The position numbers were made by a program, and so were the translations under genes. Below, in pieces: positions 22,441-33,487 of a stretch of DNA of 64,000 bases. Numbering within the stretch: position 1 is the stretch's first letter; every line of letters starts with the position of its first letter. The notes below the pieces were generated by a model, which was not told the DNA's origin, searched no databases, and saw only the letters and a list, made by a program, of their open reading frames with translations. The DNA is taken from assembly GCA_949752795.1 (NCBI GenBank), contig OX457070.1, forward strand, positions 29,559,088 to 29,623,087, read 5' to 3'. Origin of the DNA: Hyperoodon ampullatus (taxonomy: Eukaryota > Chordata > Mammalia > Artiodactyla > Ziphiidae).

Positions 22441-23975
22441 AAAAACTTGAATTTTTATTGATATATAATTCAAAGACCATAAAATTTACCCTCTTAAAGT
22501 GTAAAATGAAGTGGTTTTTAGTATAGTCACAGGTTGTGCAACCACTCCCACTATCCAATTCCAGAACATTTCTATCATCCCTCAGAAGAAACCCTGTTCT
22601 CATTAGCAGTCACCCCCATTCCTACCTCTTCCCACCCCCTGAACCACTAATTTATATTCTGTCTCCGTGGATTTGCTCATTCTAGACATTTCATATAAAT
22701 GGAATGGTATAATATGTGGCCTTCTGTTTCTGGCTTCTTTCATTTAGCATAATGTTTTCAAGGTTGTAGCATGTATCATTACTTCATTCCTTTTTATGGC
22801 TGAATAATACTCCATTGTATGGGTATGCCACATTTTATTTATCCATTCCTCATAGTATAAGTATTTGTGTTGTTTCCACTTTTTGACTATTGTGAATGCT
22901 TCTATGAACACTTATGGGCAAGTTTTTGCATGGACATATGTTTTCAATTCTCTTGGATCTATACCCAGAATTACAAAGCCATGTTGTAACTCTAACTTTT
23001 TTGAGAAGTGCCAAATTTTTTTCCACAGCAGATGCAACATTTTATAGTAATAACAGCAATGTACAGGGGTTCCAATTTCTCCACATCCTAGCCAACATTT
23101 GTCATTTTCCATTTTTTGATTCTAGCCATTCTAATGGGTGTGTGGTTGTGTCTCATGTGGTTTTGATTTGCATTTCCCTAAAGAGTAATGATGTTGAGTT
23201 TATTGGCCATTTGTTTGTCTTCTTTGGAAAAAAGTTTTTTTTAAATCCTTTGCCCATTTAAAAATTAGGTTATTTGTCTTTTTATTGTTGAGTTGTAAGA
23301 GTTCTTTATATATTCTGGATACTAGACTCTTATCAGATGTATGATTGCAAATATTTTCTCTCCTGTAGGTTGTCTTTTCACTTTCTTGATGGTGTCTTTT
23401 GAAGTGCAAAAGTGTTTAATTTTGTTGAAGTCCAACTTATCAATTATCTCTTTTATAGATCATACTTCTTCTTTCTGAAGAAATCTGTGCCTAACCCAAG
23501 GTCATAAATATTTTCCCTTATGTTTTCTTCCAGATGTTTTTTATAGTTTTAGTTCTTACCTGTAGGTCTGTGATCCATTTTAAGTTGGTTTTTGTGTATG
23601 GTATGAGGTAAGGGTCTAAATTCTTACTCTAATTCTCCTCCCCTTTCTACTCCTCCTTTTCTTTCTTTTTCTTCTTTTTTCTCCTTCTCCCTCTTCTTCT
23701 TCTTCTCCTTCATGTGTATGTGTGTGTATAGATATCCAATCAGCATTACTTGTTGAAAAGAATATCTTTTCTGCATTGAATTGCCTTGGTACATTTATCA
23801 AAGATCAACTGACCATAAAGGAGGGCTTATCTCTGCACTCTCTATTCTGTTCCATTGATCTACATGTTTATCCTTATGCATTGTCATGATTATTGTAGAT
23901 TTAGAATAGCTGCCTTAAAATCAGGTAATGTAAGTCTTCCAACATATTCTTTTCAAAATTGTTTTGGCTAGATGT
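22441..23975 (-). mobile_element. Old L1, 3' UTR and ORF2 part
   Basis: A second antisense old L1 with its own 3' end at about 22445 ('tttttattgatatataattc'). It runs through 'ataatactccattgtatggg', 'ttttgatttgcatttcccta', 'gttgagttgtaagagttc' and 'ttccattgatctacatgttt'. The C/T tract at 23630-23712 grew inside it. Confidence 0.75.
23630..23712. repeat. Polypyrimidine tract
   Basis: Impure (CTT/CTC)n run of about 80 bases within an L1, followed by a short (TG)n. Confidence 0.85.
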
Positions 23976-24018
23976 GTCAAATACAACTGAATTGTACACT
24001 TTAAAATGGTTAAGTGTT

Positions 24019-25606
24019 GCATCCAAATTAGAAGGGAAGAAGTAAAACTGTCACTGTTTGCAGATGACATAATATTATATATAGAAAACCCTAAAGTCTC
24101 CACCAAAAAACTGTTAGAACGAGTAAATGAATTCAGGAAAATTTTAGGATACAAAATTAATATACAGAAATTTGTTGTTTTTTATACACTAATAATGTAC
24201 TATCAGAAAGAGAAAGCAAGAAAACAATCCCAATTAAAATCACATCAAAGAGAATAAAATACCTAGGTATAAACTTAACCAAAGAAGTGAATCACTTATC
24301 CTCTGAAAACTACAAAACTTTGATGAGAGAAACTGAAGATGATACAAGGAAATGGAAGGAAGTTCCATGTTCATGGATTGGCAGATTTGATCTTGTTAAA
24401 ATGTACATACTACCCAAAGCAACCTACAGATTTAATGCAATCTCTATCAAAATAGCCATAACATTTTTCACAGAACTAGAACAAATAATCCTAAAATTTA
24501 TATGGAACCACAAAAGACCCTGAATAGCCAAAGCAATCTGAGATAAAAGAGCAAAACTGGAGGTATCACATGGCCTGACTTCAGAATATACCACAAAGCT
24601 ACAGTAATCAAAACAGTATGGTACTGGTACAAAAACAGACACATTGGTCAGTGGAACAGAATAAAGAGCCCAGAAATAAATCCACACAGAAATGGTCAAT
24701 TAATCTATAATAAAGGAGGCAAAAATCTACAATGGGGAAAAGATAATCTCTTCAATAAGTGGTGCTGGAAAAACGAGACAGCTACATGTAAAAGAATGAA
24801 ATTAGAACACTTTCTCACACCATATACCAAAGTAAACTCAAAATGGGTTAAAGACCTAAATGTAAGACCTGAAACCATAAAACTCATAGAAGCAAACATA
24901 GGCAGAACACTCTTTGACATAAGTCATAGCAATATTTTTTTTGGATCTGTCTCCTAAGGTAAAGGAAACAAACGCAAAAAGAAATAAATAAAAAAAAAGA
25001 AAAAGAAAAGGAAATGGGACCTGATTAAACTTAAAAGCTTTTGCACAGCAAAGGAAACCATCAACAAAATAAAAAGACAATCTACTGAATGGGAGAAAAT
25101 ATTTGCAAATGATATGTCATATATCCAAAATATATAAATAGCTCATACAACTCAATATCCAAAAAGCAAACAACCCAATTAAAAAATGGGCAGAAGACCT
25201 GAAGAGACATTTTTCCAAAGAGGACATACAGATGGCCAACAGGCACATGAAAAGATGCTCAACATCAGAGAAAGACCAATACTCTATGTTATCACTTACA
25301 TGTAGAATCTAAAAATTAAACAAACAAATGAATATAATAAAAACAGACTGTGATGGGAGGAGGGGCAAGATGGGGTAGGGAACGAAGAGGTACATACTAC
25401 TATGTATAAAATAAGATACAAGGACATATTGTACAGCACAAGGCATATAGCAAATATTTTTACCTTAAATAGAATATAATTTATAAAAACATTGAATCGC
25501 TATGTTGTATACCTGAAACTAAAATAATATTGGAAATCAACTGTATGTTAAATAAATAAAATAAATAAATAAATAAATATTTTAACAATAACAACAACAA
25601 CAAAAT
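24019..25606 (+). mobile_element. L1 fragment, 5'-truncated and internally deleted
   Basis: Starts just before the RT catalytic motif ([15 protein letters not shown] at about 24050) and runs to a complex A-rich tail of (AAAT)n and (AAC)n. The TSD is 'aaaatggttaagtgtt' (24003-24018) / 'aaaatggttaagggtt' (25607-25622). Compared with the L1 at 3849-6973, about 480 bases are missing at about 25266, where the text jumps from the 'ctcaacatca' region to the 'gagaaagaccaatac' region near the ORF2 end. Confidence 0.9.
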
Positions 25607-25680
25607 AAAATGGTTAAGGGTTAATTTTATGTTATGTGAATCTTATCTCAATACAAAAAAAAAAAATTAGGAAGACATTT
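25607..25680 (+). mobile_element. L1 3' tip, split by the preceding insertion
   Basis: 'aattgtacactttaaaatgg' (from about 23991) continues here as 'ttaattttatgttatgtgaa' plus an A tail. It is the last bases of an old L1, into which the 24019-25606 element inserted. Confidence 0.65.
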
Positions 25681-25949
25681 TGGAGATGTAACCAGTGCAG
25701 AGGCAGAATTAAAGTGCTTGGGACTTTTGACTAGCAAAAATGCCTTCTAAGCTACTCTTGAGTCAAACTAGGCTGCATATGTTGGTTTACAAGTGTGTTT
25801 TGCTTAAACCAGGAGGTAAGTTGTTAAATTCTTTGATGTTTCTAAACACAGATCAGAATTTTACTTCTCTAAAAAAGTTGAATAATTAGTAAAATTTATA
25901 TCTTGGGAAAAAAAAAGACTGCAGCTTTCATCTTGGGTTCTCCCTCTCT
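25681..25949. other. Unassigned sequence
   Basis: No recognised repeat, motif or coding region. Confidence 0.35.
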
Positions 25950-26297
25950 TTCTCTCTCAAATCACTCTCTCTGGGGTAAGCCAGGTGCCATCAGGTTAGG
26001 CAAGCCTATGGAGAACTTCATGTGGTGAGCAAAGGCCTCCAGCAAGGAACTGAAGCCAGCCAGCTGCCACCTGAGTAAGCTTGAAAGCAGATCCTCTCTT
26101 AGTTGAGTCTTCAGGTAAGACTGCAGCCCTACCAACAGCTTGACTACAGCCACATGAGAGACTTTGAACCAGAGGTACCCAGCTATACCACTCCTGGATT
26201 CCTGATGCATAGAAACTGTGAGATGATAAATGCTTGCTGTTTTAAGCAGCTACATTTTGGAGTAATTTGTTACACAGCAGTAGATAACTATTACAGC
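25950..26297 (+). mobile_element. MLT1-like LTR fragment
   Basis: 'cagcttgactacagccacat', 'cctgatgcatagaaactgtg', 'gataaatgcttgctgtttta' and the end 'gcagtagataactattacag' match the 3' part of ERVL-MaLR LTRs. The exact family and left end are uncertain. Confidence 0.5.
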
Positions 26298-27160
26298 TAT
26301 AGATTTCCACTGTTCCTATCTGAAGGTCTAGCAATTTTTCAAGAATAAATGTTTCTTAATTTGTTTTCTGCCTGTGGTCAATTTCCAGAGCCCTAACACT
26401 TTATTTTATTTTTTAAATAATTTTATCCAGTTTTATACTTGTTTTGTTTTTGCCAAGAAGATTCACCAATCTCTTCACACAGCCATAGCCAGAAGTCCCT
26501 AAGGCTGCCTGATTTTTTTTATGCATAAACTCCATTCAAAATAATCTCATGGCAGTCCTCTTTAGTTTGCATAAACATTTCCTCAAGAAAGAGAAATTTT
26601 TTATTACACTGACCAGGCTTCTAAGGTAATACCATCATTTCATCACAGCCCCAAACAATCAGCCCCCCAGATGGTGACCTGAACTTCCCAGCTTTTGAGG
26701 AAACCACCCAAACCAAAACCCCTGCCCAAGCAATCTAAAAACACAGGAATTCACCTTAACTACTTCACGAATTTTGTGCCATTATACAAGAGCCCCTAAA
26801 AAAAGAAACAAATTGTAATGTATTTTGAATTTTAAGTAACACTTCAATTTAAAGAATGTTCTGGGAGAAACACTGATTAGCTTGAGTAGCAGACATGGAG
26901 TAGGTGGGATAAAGCAACATGACTTCAGGGTCCTTGAAGAGAAACCAAGTTTTTAGATGCTTGGATTCAAAGAGGAAGCAATTATAATAGAAAGATATGG
27001 GGATGGAGATTCCAGAAAAAGAAAGGACCAGACAGCAAGTATTTCTGGTTCAACTCAAAGTAAGATCCTTTGACTCACAAAATAATTTTGTCTGATGCCC
27101 TGTAAACCTTGGCCTTTGTTGCCCTTATTTATGATGCAGGGATAATGATCCAATACCACA
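26298..27160. other. Unique sequence, no gene recognised
   Basis: AT-rich and free of recognised repeats. It leads directly into the promoter-like array at 27168. Confidence 0.45.
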
Positions 27161-27167
27161 CTCTTGT

Positions 27168-27276
27168 GCCAATCAGCCAGGCCTGCCAATTACAGAGCAG
27201 ATGCCAGGGCGGGCGTTGGGAATGCGGGATGAAAGCCGCTGGATAAATAAAGAGGAATTGATGGGAGTTTCCGAAG
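27168..27276 (+). promoter_or_regulatory. Candidate TATA promoter (CCAAT, GC box, TATA)
   Basis: In order on the + strand: a CCAAT box in 'gccaatcagccagg' (27168), a GC-box-like 'gggcgggcg' (about 27207), several CpGs, and a TATA-like 'ataaataaag' (27243). This puts a start site at about 27270-27276 ('ccgaagcact') and the CCAAT box about 100 bases upstream, as expected for Pol II. No repeat explains it. It is an inference from motif spacing alone. Confidence 0.35.
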
Positions 27277-27343
27277 CACTAGCCTCAGTTTTCTGCCCTG
27301 AAGCCTCTTGTCACATCATGGCCAACCTTGAGGGCATAGCCAG
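27271..27343 (+). other. Candidate first exon with ATG and splice donor
   Basis: Downstream of the TATA-like element an ATG (27318-27320, context 'catcatggcc', a good Kozak G at +4) opens MANLEGIA. After eight codons and two bases comes CAG|GTAAAG (27341-27349), close to an ideal splice donor. Unspliced, the frame stops two codons later, so a real product would need splicing to exons outside anything I can identify. I do not recognise the peptide. It could be chance, or the start of a gene mostly beyond this region. Confidence 0.25.
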
Positions 27344-27499
27344 GTAAAGAAGGCAACTTTACAAAATGGATTGATTTTTTACCGGGCATGTTCCTATTAG
27401 CATGAATTTGGGAACATTCATTTTGTGGCAGCCTCCTCCACCCTTGGGGCTTCTGCACTTCCTAGCAGCCAACCACCTAAGCTAATGAAGCCCTCGCTC

Positions 27500-27690
27500 C
27501 ACGTCCATCTCTATCACACGATGATGCTTTATTGTTTACCAGGCACTTACCTATTTATTTGTCTGTTTATTATCTGTTTTGCCTTCGCTGGAGTGTAATC
27601 CTGGGGCAGCATAAATCTGACTGTATTCTTCTCAGCACAGTGCTTGACCAGTAGTAGGCATGTAGTAAATAGTTGAGTTGATGACTCAGA
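27500..27690 (+). mobile_element. L2 3' end
   Basis: 'tatttatttgtctgtttatt', 'gtgcttgaccagtagtagg' and 'catgtagtaaatag' form the L2 terminus. Confidence 0.65.
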
Positions 27691-27759
27691 AGAACTCTAA
27701 AAAATTTTCCAACTCAGGCATCTCTTTTAATATACATACTGGACAATTCCATTTCAAAG

Positions 27760-27985
27760 TCTGACACATACTTCAAGCTTGCAGTGATGAAAATGAAATT
27801 CTTTTTGTCCCTGCCCTTCCCCCCAGCCAATGGCAAAGCCAAGAACTTGGGAGTCATTTTCCATCCTGACCTCTCTCCTGGATTCCTGGAGCAGCCTCCT
27901 GTTGAAACTGCCTACTGCTGTGCTCTCTCTTATGTTTATCTCCCGAGTGACCTTCTGAAACAAGTTTGATCACATCATACTACTG
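27760..27985 (+). mobile_element. L2 fragment, left of an L1 insertion
   Basis: 'aagaacttgggagtcatttt' and 'catcctgacctctctcc' match the L2 segment before the 'ctgctcaaaaccctcc' region. It resumes at 29704 after the inverted L1. Confidence 0.65.
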
Positions 27986-28003
27986 CTGAAAACTACAGGG
28001 TGG

Positions 28004-29685
28004 GCCTTTAGGTTGCTTCCATGACCTGGCTATTGTAAATAGTGCTGCAGTGAACATTGGGGTGCATGTGTCTTTTTGAATTATGGTTTTCTCTGGGTAT
28101 ATGCCCAGTAGTGGGGCTGGGTCATATGGTAATTCTATTTTTAGTTTTTTAAGGAAGCTCCATACTGTTCTCCATAGTGGCTGCATCAATTTACATTCCC
28201 ACCCACAGTGCAAGAGGGTTCCCTTTTCTCCGCACCCTCTCCAGCATTTGTTGTTTGTAGATTTTCTGAAGATGCCCATTCTAACGGGTGTGAGGTGATA
28301 CCTTATTGTAGTTTTGATGTGCATTTCTCTAATAATTAGTGATGTTGAGCAGCTTTTCATGTGCTTCTTGGCCATCTGTATGTCTTCTCTGGAGAAATGT
28401 GTATTTAGGTCTTCTGCCCATTTTTTGATTGGGTTTTTTTTTTTAAATATTGAGCTGCATGAGCTGTTTATATATTTTGGAGATTAATCCTTTGTCCATT
28501 GATTCGTTTGCAAATATTTTCTCCCATTCTGAGGGTTGTCTTTTCCTCTTGTTTGTGGTTTCCTTTGTTGTGCAAAAGTTTTTAAGTTTCATTAGGTCCC
28601 ATTTGTTTATTTTTGTTTTTATTTCCATTACTCTAGGAGGTGGATCAAAACTGATCTTTCTGTAATTTATGTCAAAGAGTGTTCTTCCTATGTTTTCCTC
28701 TAAGAGTTTTATAGTGTCTGGTCTTATATTTAGGTCTTTAATTCATTTTGAGTTTATTTTTGTGTATGGTGTTAGGGATTATTCTAATTTCATTCTTTTA
28801 CATGTAGCAGTCCAATTTTCCCAGCACCACTTGTTGAAGAGACTGTCTTTTCTCCATTGTATATCCTTACCTCCTTTGTCATAGATTAGTTGACCATAGG
28901 TGCATGAGTTTATCTCTGGGCTTTCTATCCTGTTCCATTAATCTATATTTCTGTTTTTGTGCCAGTACCATATTGTCTTGATTACTGTAGCTTTGTAGTA
29001 TAGTCTGAAGTCAGGGAGCCTGATTCCTCCAGCTCTGTTTTTCTTTCTCAAGATTGCTTTGGCTATTTGGGGTCTTTTGTGTCTCCATACAGATTTTAAG
29101 ATTTTTTGTTCTAGTTCTGTAAAAAATTCCACTGGTGATTTGATAGGTATTGCATTGAAGCTGTAGATTGTTTTGGGTAGTATAGTCACTTGCACAATAT
29201 TGATTCTTCCAATCCAAGAACATGGTATATCTCTCCAACTGTTTGTGTCATCTTTGATTTCTTTCATCAGTGTCTTATAGTTTTCTGAGTACAGGTCTTG
29301 GATAAAGAAGATGTGGTACATATATACAATGGAATATTACTCAGTCATAAAAAGGAATGAAATTGGGTCATTTGTAGAGAAGTGGATGGATCTAGAGACT
29401 GTCATACAGAGTGAAGTAAGTCAGAAAGAGAAAAACAAATATTGTATATTAACGCATATATGTGGAATCTAAAAAAATTGTACAGATGAACCAGTTTGCA
29501 AGGCAGAAATAGAGACACAGATGTAGAGAACAAACATATGGACACCAAGGGGGGAATGTGGTGGGATGAATTGGGAGATTGGGATTGACATATATACACT
29601 AATATGTATAAAATAGATAACAAATAAGAACATGCTGTATAAAAAATAAAATAAAGTTCAAAAATTCAAAAAAAAAAACCCCCAA
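28004..29685. mobile_element. L1 with 5' inversion (twin-priming structure)
   Basis: 28004-29300 is L1 ORF2 on the minus strand, sense running from [13 protein letters not shown] (29300) down to the 'ggaagcaacct' segment (28020). 29299-29685 is the adjacent L1 3' part on the plus strand, starting 'ggataaagaag' and ending in an A tail. The two pieces meet in L1 order with about 15-20 bases lost. The flanks share a diverged duplication, 'aaaactacagggtgg' (27989-28003) versus 'aaaacaactccagagtgg' (29686-29703). This is the standard outcome of twin priming in one insertion. Confidence 0.9.
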
Positions 29686-29703
29686 AAAACAACTCCAGAG
29701 TGG

Positions 29704-29850
29704 CTCCACATTGACCTCATATAAAAACCAAATTATCTCAGCAGGGCACTAAGGCCTTGGCCATCTCTCCACCCCTCCACATGTCTCAGCTCTAGCCATA
29801 CTGAGCTGTCTGCAGTTCCCCAAATGTAGCTGCTATTACTCATCTCGGCC
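29704..29850 (+). mobile_element. L2 fragment, right of the L1 insertion
   Basis: 'ctccacattgacctcatat', 'ccttggccatctctccaccc' and 'cagctctagccatactgag' continue the L2 of 27760-27985. Confidence 0.6.
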
Positions 29851-29939
29851 TCTGTCTCTCTTCTCTTTTTGTCTTTCTTGTCCCTTCTTTCCTGGGTTAC
29901 CTCATCTATGAAGATTTTTTTTTTACCAATATTATATTT

Positions 29940-30103
29940 CTCAAAACTTGATTTTAAGTGACAGAAACCCACCACAGACTTCAGTTTAAAAGGGGGGATG
30001 TATTAAGTCATATAAGTGACGACTGGTTGGAGTCAGCCTCAGGAATGGCTGGATCCAAACACTTGAATGGTGCTGTTAGCTCTGTCTCTGTCTCTGTCTC
30101 TGT

Positions 30104-30143
<40 letters not shown>

Positions 30144-30520
30144 TGGTTTCTTGTTATGAGTTTATCTCATTTTCTCTTGCTTGGGGAAAATGTGGTCACA
30201 GGGTGCTCCAGCCTTATATACAGTTTAGACATCTCAGGGGAGAGCACAAATTTCTTTCTCCTAGTTTTAACTTATAAAAATTATGGGAAAAACTAAGGTT
30301 AGCATGGCTGCAGACATATGCACAGTCATTGACCTGTGGATGGAGGGATAAAGTTATGATTGGCCAGGTCTTGGACCATCCCTCTGGACCTGGGGAGGGA
30401 GGATGGGCACTCCCTTTGTTGAGGAGCCATTCTCCAATAAAAGAGAAGGCACTGTTACCAGGAAAAGAACGTAGATCACCAGTGTCTACCACGATCATCT
30501 TCTCACCCTCCCTCCTGCTC
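29940..30520 (+). repeat. Medium-reiteration repeat, family not named
   Basis: 'gattttaagtgacagaaac', 'aggaatggctggatccaa', 'gattggccaggtcttgg' and 'ggcactgttaccaggaaaag' are in the order of a common old mammalian interspersed repeat that I recognise but cannot name safely. A microsatellite has expanded within it. Confidence 0.4.
30080..30141. repeat. (TCTCTG)n plus (CA)n microsatellite
   Basis: Four TCTCTG-like units (30080-30104) followed by about 18 CA units. Confidence 0.95.
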
Positions 30521-30572
30521 CGTTCATGTTCCCACTGCCTTCTGTACAGAGACAGTGGGCCTAGTGGGGGAT

Positions 30573-30760
30573 AAAACAGATTTTTGAGTCAGATGAACAT
30601 AGATTCAATTATTGTCTTGATAATAACTGTATGACCTTGAGAAAGTTCTAAGCCTCTCTGTGCCTTTACTTTCTCATCTGTACAATATTTTAGGATTCTT
30701 GTGAGGATTAAAGACAACATAGGCAAAGTATCTGGCATACAGTAGGTAGCATTATTAATA
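30573..30760 (-). mobile_element. MIR SINE
   Basis: Antisense MIR over most of its length: 'gtatgaccttgagaaagttc', 'tttctcatctgtacaat', 'cttgtgaggattaaag' and 'tggcatacagtaggt'. Confidence 0.85.
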
Positions 30761-30888
30761 ACACCCATAATAATTAATTGTATTTGCCGATCTCTTCCTT
30801 CTAGATCATGAATTCCTGAGGCAGGGCCTTGTTTTAGGTACAGTAAAACTTAGTTATAATAGTAAGGCTCAAATATATCATAGACTGA

Positions 30889-31780
30889 TGTATCAGTTTG
30901 CTAGAGCTGTCTTAACAATGACCACTGTAAGGTTGGGCCACCCAGGATGGCTGTTCTCTTGCTCTCTGTACATCCCCTGTTTAACCAGTCCCTGCTTCAC
31001 CCACACCCTACTCACATGACTGACCTTCCCCCTTAATCATAGAGCCTAATCAGTAAGTGCCTATGTACTTGCCTCTGGCCCCAGCTAGTGATTATTCTAA
31101 TCTTTAAATCAGAACTATCTCCACTATGACAGTTTGTCAAAGGGGTTGTGAGGGGTGCACAACTCTGCTGGTTTCCCTGGCAACCAGTGGGTGAACCAGA
31201 TGTCAATTCCTCCTGTAACTGGTAATCTCCCTCTTCCCCTGGGAGCGAAGACTGCCACCACGTCCTGCCCGCCATCTGCCACAGACACAGGGTTGTCGCT
31301 CCAGGACCTTGCTTCAGATGTGTAAGCTCCCCCGTCCATTAAACCATTGATGTCTCAGCCATTAACTCCAGCCTCTTCTTCAGTTTTGAGGCTGGGCAAG
31401 TACAGGGCTTACAGGCCTGTGGGGTGCAGCCCAACACCCACAGACTAGGTGGCTTGAACAATAGAAATTTTTCTTACAGTTCTGGAGGCTCAAAGTCTGA
31501 GATCCAGACATTAGCAAGACTGGTTTCACCTGAGGCCTTTCTCTTCAGCATGTAGATGGCTGCCTTCTCTCTGTGTCTTCTCATGGTCTTCCCTCTGTTT
31601 GTGTCTACATCTCAATTTCTTCTTCTTGTAAGGATACCAGTCATACTGAATCAGAGCCCACCCTAATGACCCCATTTTAACTTCACTACCACTTTAAAGG
31701 TCCTGTCTCCAAATACAGTCATATTATGAAGAAATGGGGGTTAGGATGAATTTTGGGGAAAAATAATTCAGTCCATTACA
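30889..31780 (-). mobile_element. MLT1-type ERVL-MaLR LTR, split by a solo LTR
   Basis: Antisense LTR: 'cagtttgctagagctgtc' (left), then after the insertion 'gactaggtggcttgaacaat', 'cagttctggaggctcaaag', 'ccctaatgaccccattttaa' and the end 'cagtccattaca'. An old endogenous retrovirus-like LTR with no internal coding part seen. Confidence 0.75.
30926..31436 (+). mobile_element. Solo LTR of an endogenous retrovirus
   Basis: A 511-base block starting TGTAAGG and ending CCAACA lies inside the MLT1 LTR. The flanks are 'accac' (30921-30925) and 'cccac' (31437-31441), a 4-5 base duplication with one change at most. An ATTAAA (31338-31343) and a TG...CA structure fit an LTR read on the + strand. No gag, pol or env is present, so the provirus was probably lost by LTR-LTR recombination. 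The family is not named. Confidence 0.75.
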
Positions 31781-33110
31781 ATTAATTTCTTTCCAATGAA
31801 ATAATATGCTACTGAAAAGGTATACAGGAGAAGGCAAGTTCTGAAGACAAGGGAAGCGTTTACTTCTGTCCACCTCAATCTTGGCTTTACAATAATGATC
31901 CACTGCATTTATATAGACTTCCTTTTTCAGTTCTCCAAAGCATCTTCACATCTATTATTTGACTTCACCGTGTCACTCTAGAGGGCCCTGGATTAGTTTC
32001 ATGAACCGAATTGACCAGAGATCCAGAAGACACAAGGTTAACCAGAAATGGTCAGCAGGGGGCATTGTGAATAAGGCCTAGAAACTCCAAGGAGAAAACT
32101 GCTGTGGTTTTGAACTCAGACCTGGAGCAGGCCCAGCGTCCTACCAACTGACTCAAGCACCTCTGGATGTGGGTGCCTGGCTATTGGTCGGGCTCAGGTT
32201 GAACCACGCTTGCCTTCCAGGGCATCTCAGCACAAATTAGGTCCCAGCCCAGGGATCTGGCCCAACGTAAGCACTCTCCCATGCTCAGAAACTGAGTGGA
32301 CAACATAAGTTCGATGGAGCCCAGCCAGCCTTTCAACCCTGCCTGGGTCCCAGGAAATAAAGTGCTGATGTTTGGGAAAGCCTGTATCTCCAGGGGGTAG
32401 CAGTGGGCCCAGCGGTGGACACACTGTGGACAGTAGGCTGGCTGAACTGGGTTTGTACCTGGATGCAGGCTCTGAAGAAGGCTTTAGTGCTTTGAGAGGT
32501 CTCAGTCACATTCCCTCACTGAAGCCCCACTGTCTGATTTTCTTGTGCTTCCCCAGCTTTGATTATTGGGAGTAGATGCTTGTATGCTATCAACTCATTT
32601 ATACTTGAAGTCCTGTGGTGGATGCCTTTGGTCCTCACGTCATCCTTCTTTCCTTCTAGAAACAGTATACTCCACTCCTTCGGAGAAAGTCAACCCCCAT
32701 TCCATGAGATCTGGATGGGGCTCTCAGTCATGATGCTCTCATGTATCAGCCCTGACCCCCAGCCCAGGGCCCAGCCTCAACAGACAAGAAAGAGCCAGCG
32801 CTTGTGGGATGGTAAACCTGGCAGGAGAAGAGCCTCCAAAAGGGGGAGGTCAGAAATGTGCTCAGAGTCCAGGCTGGAGTCTTACAAAGATGTCACCCAG
32901 CACTGGGAACTCATTTAGGACAGGGACACAGACTGAAGACTGTCCTTGTCCCTTCCTTGTGGAGGACAGAGCAGCAGAGAGTGAAGTTTCTATGAACTGG
33001 GTTTTGTTCATGCTATATTAGATTTTTCCTTCTCCTGTTCAAGGCAGGTAGCCTGGCCTTTGTGTTCCTTCATCAGGTGAAGTCTGTGTTGTAGGGTAGA
33101 AAGCAGAAGA
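31781..33110. other. Unique sequence, no gene recognised
   Basis: No clear repeats. Open frames such as 32559-32918 (119 codons) lack recognisable motifs and overlap others in different frames. Confidence 0.4.
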
Positions 33111-33220
33111 TGCTAAAAAAACCCATTTCTTTCTTTTCTTTTCTTTAATTGTGTGTATGTATGTGTGTGGGTGTGTGTGTGTGAGAGAGAAAGAGAGAAT
33201 GAGAAGGAGAGAGAGAAAGG
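33111..33220. repeat. Mixed microsatellite (TTTCT)n, (TG)n, (GA)n
   Basis: Three adjoining simple repeats on the same strand. Confidence 0.9.
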
Positions 33221-33261
33221 CTGAACTTCTCCAAGTCCCAAACTCCTTAAAGAGTTAGGTG

Positions 33262-33450
33262 CGGGCTTCCCTGGTGGCACAGTGGTTAAGAGTCCGCCTG
33301 CCGATGCAGGGGACGTGGGTTTGTGCCCCGGTCCGGGAGGATCCCACATGCCGTGGAGCGGCTGGGCCCGTGAGCCATGGCCGCTGAGCCTGCGCATCCG
33401 GAGCCTGTGCTCCGCAACGGGAGAGGCCACAACAGTGAGAGGCCCACATA

Positions 33451-33483
<33 letters not shown>
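33262..33483 (+). mobile_element. CHR-2-type SINE with (CA)n tail
   Basis: Full CHR-2 body ('ggcttccctggtggcacag', 'ggagcggctgggcccgtgag'). The tail is a (CA)n run at about 33452-33482 in place of poly(A). An exact TSD 'aaagagttaggtg' lies at 33249-33261 and 33484-33496. Confidence 0.95.

Positions 33484-33487
<4 letters not shown>

Noticed and set aside
24003..25622. Head-to-head L1s at 22441-23975 (-) and 24019-25606 (+) as another twin-priming inversion
   Set aside because: The minus-strand L1 has its own 3' end at about 22445, and the plus-strand L1 has its own duplication in a different L1 tip, so they are separate insertions.
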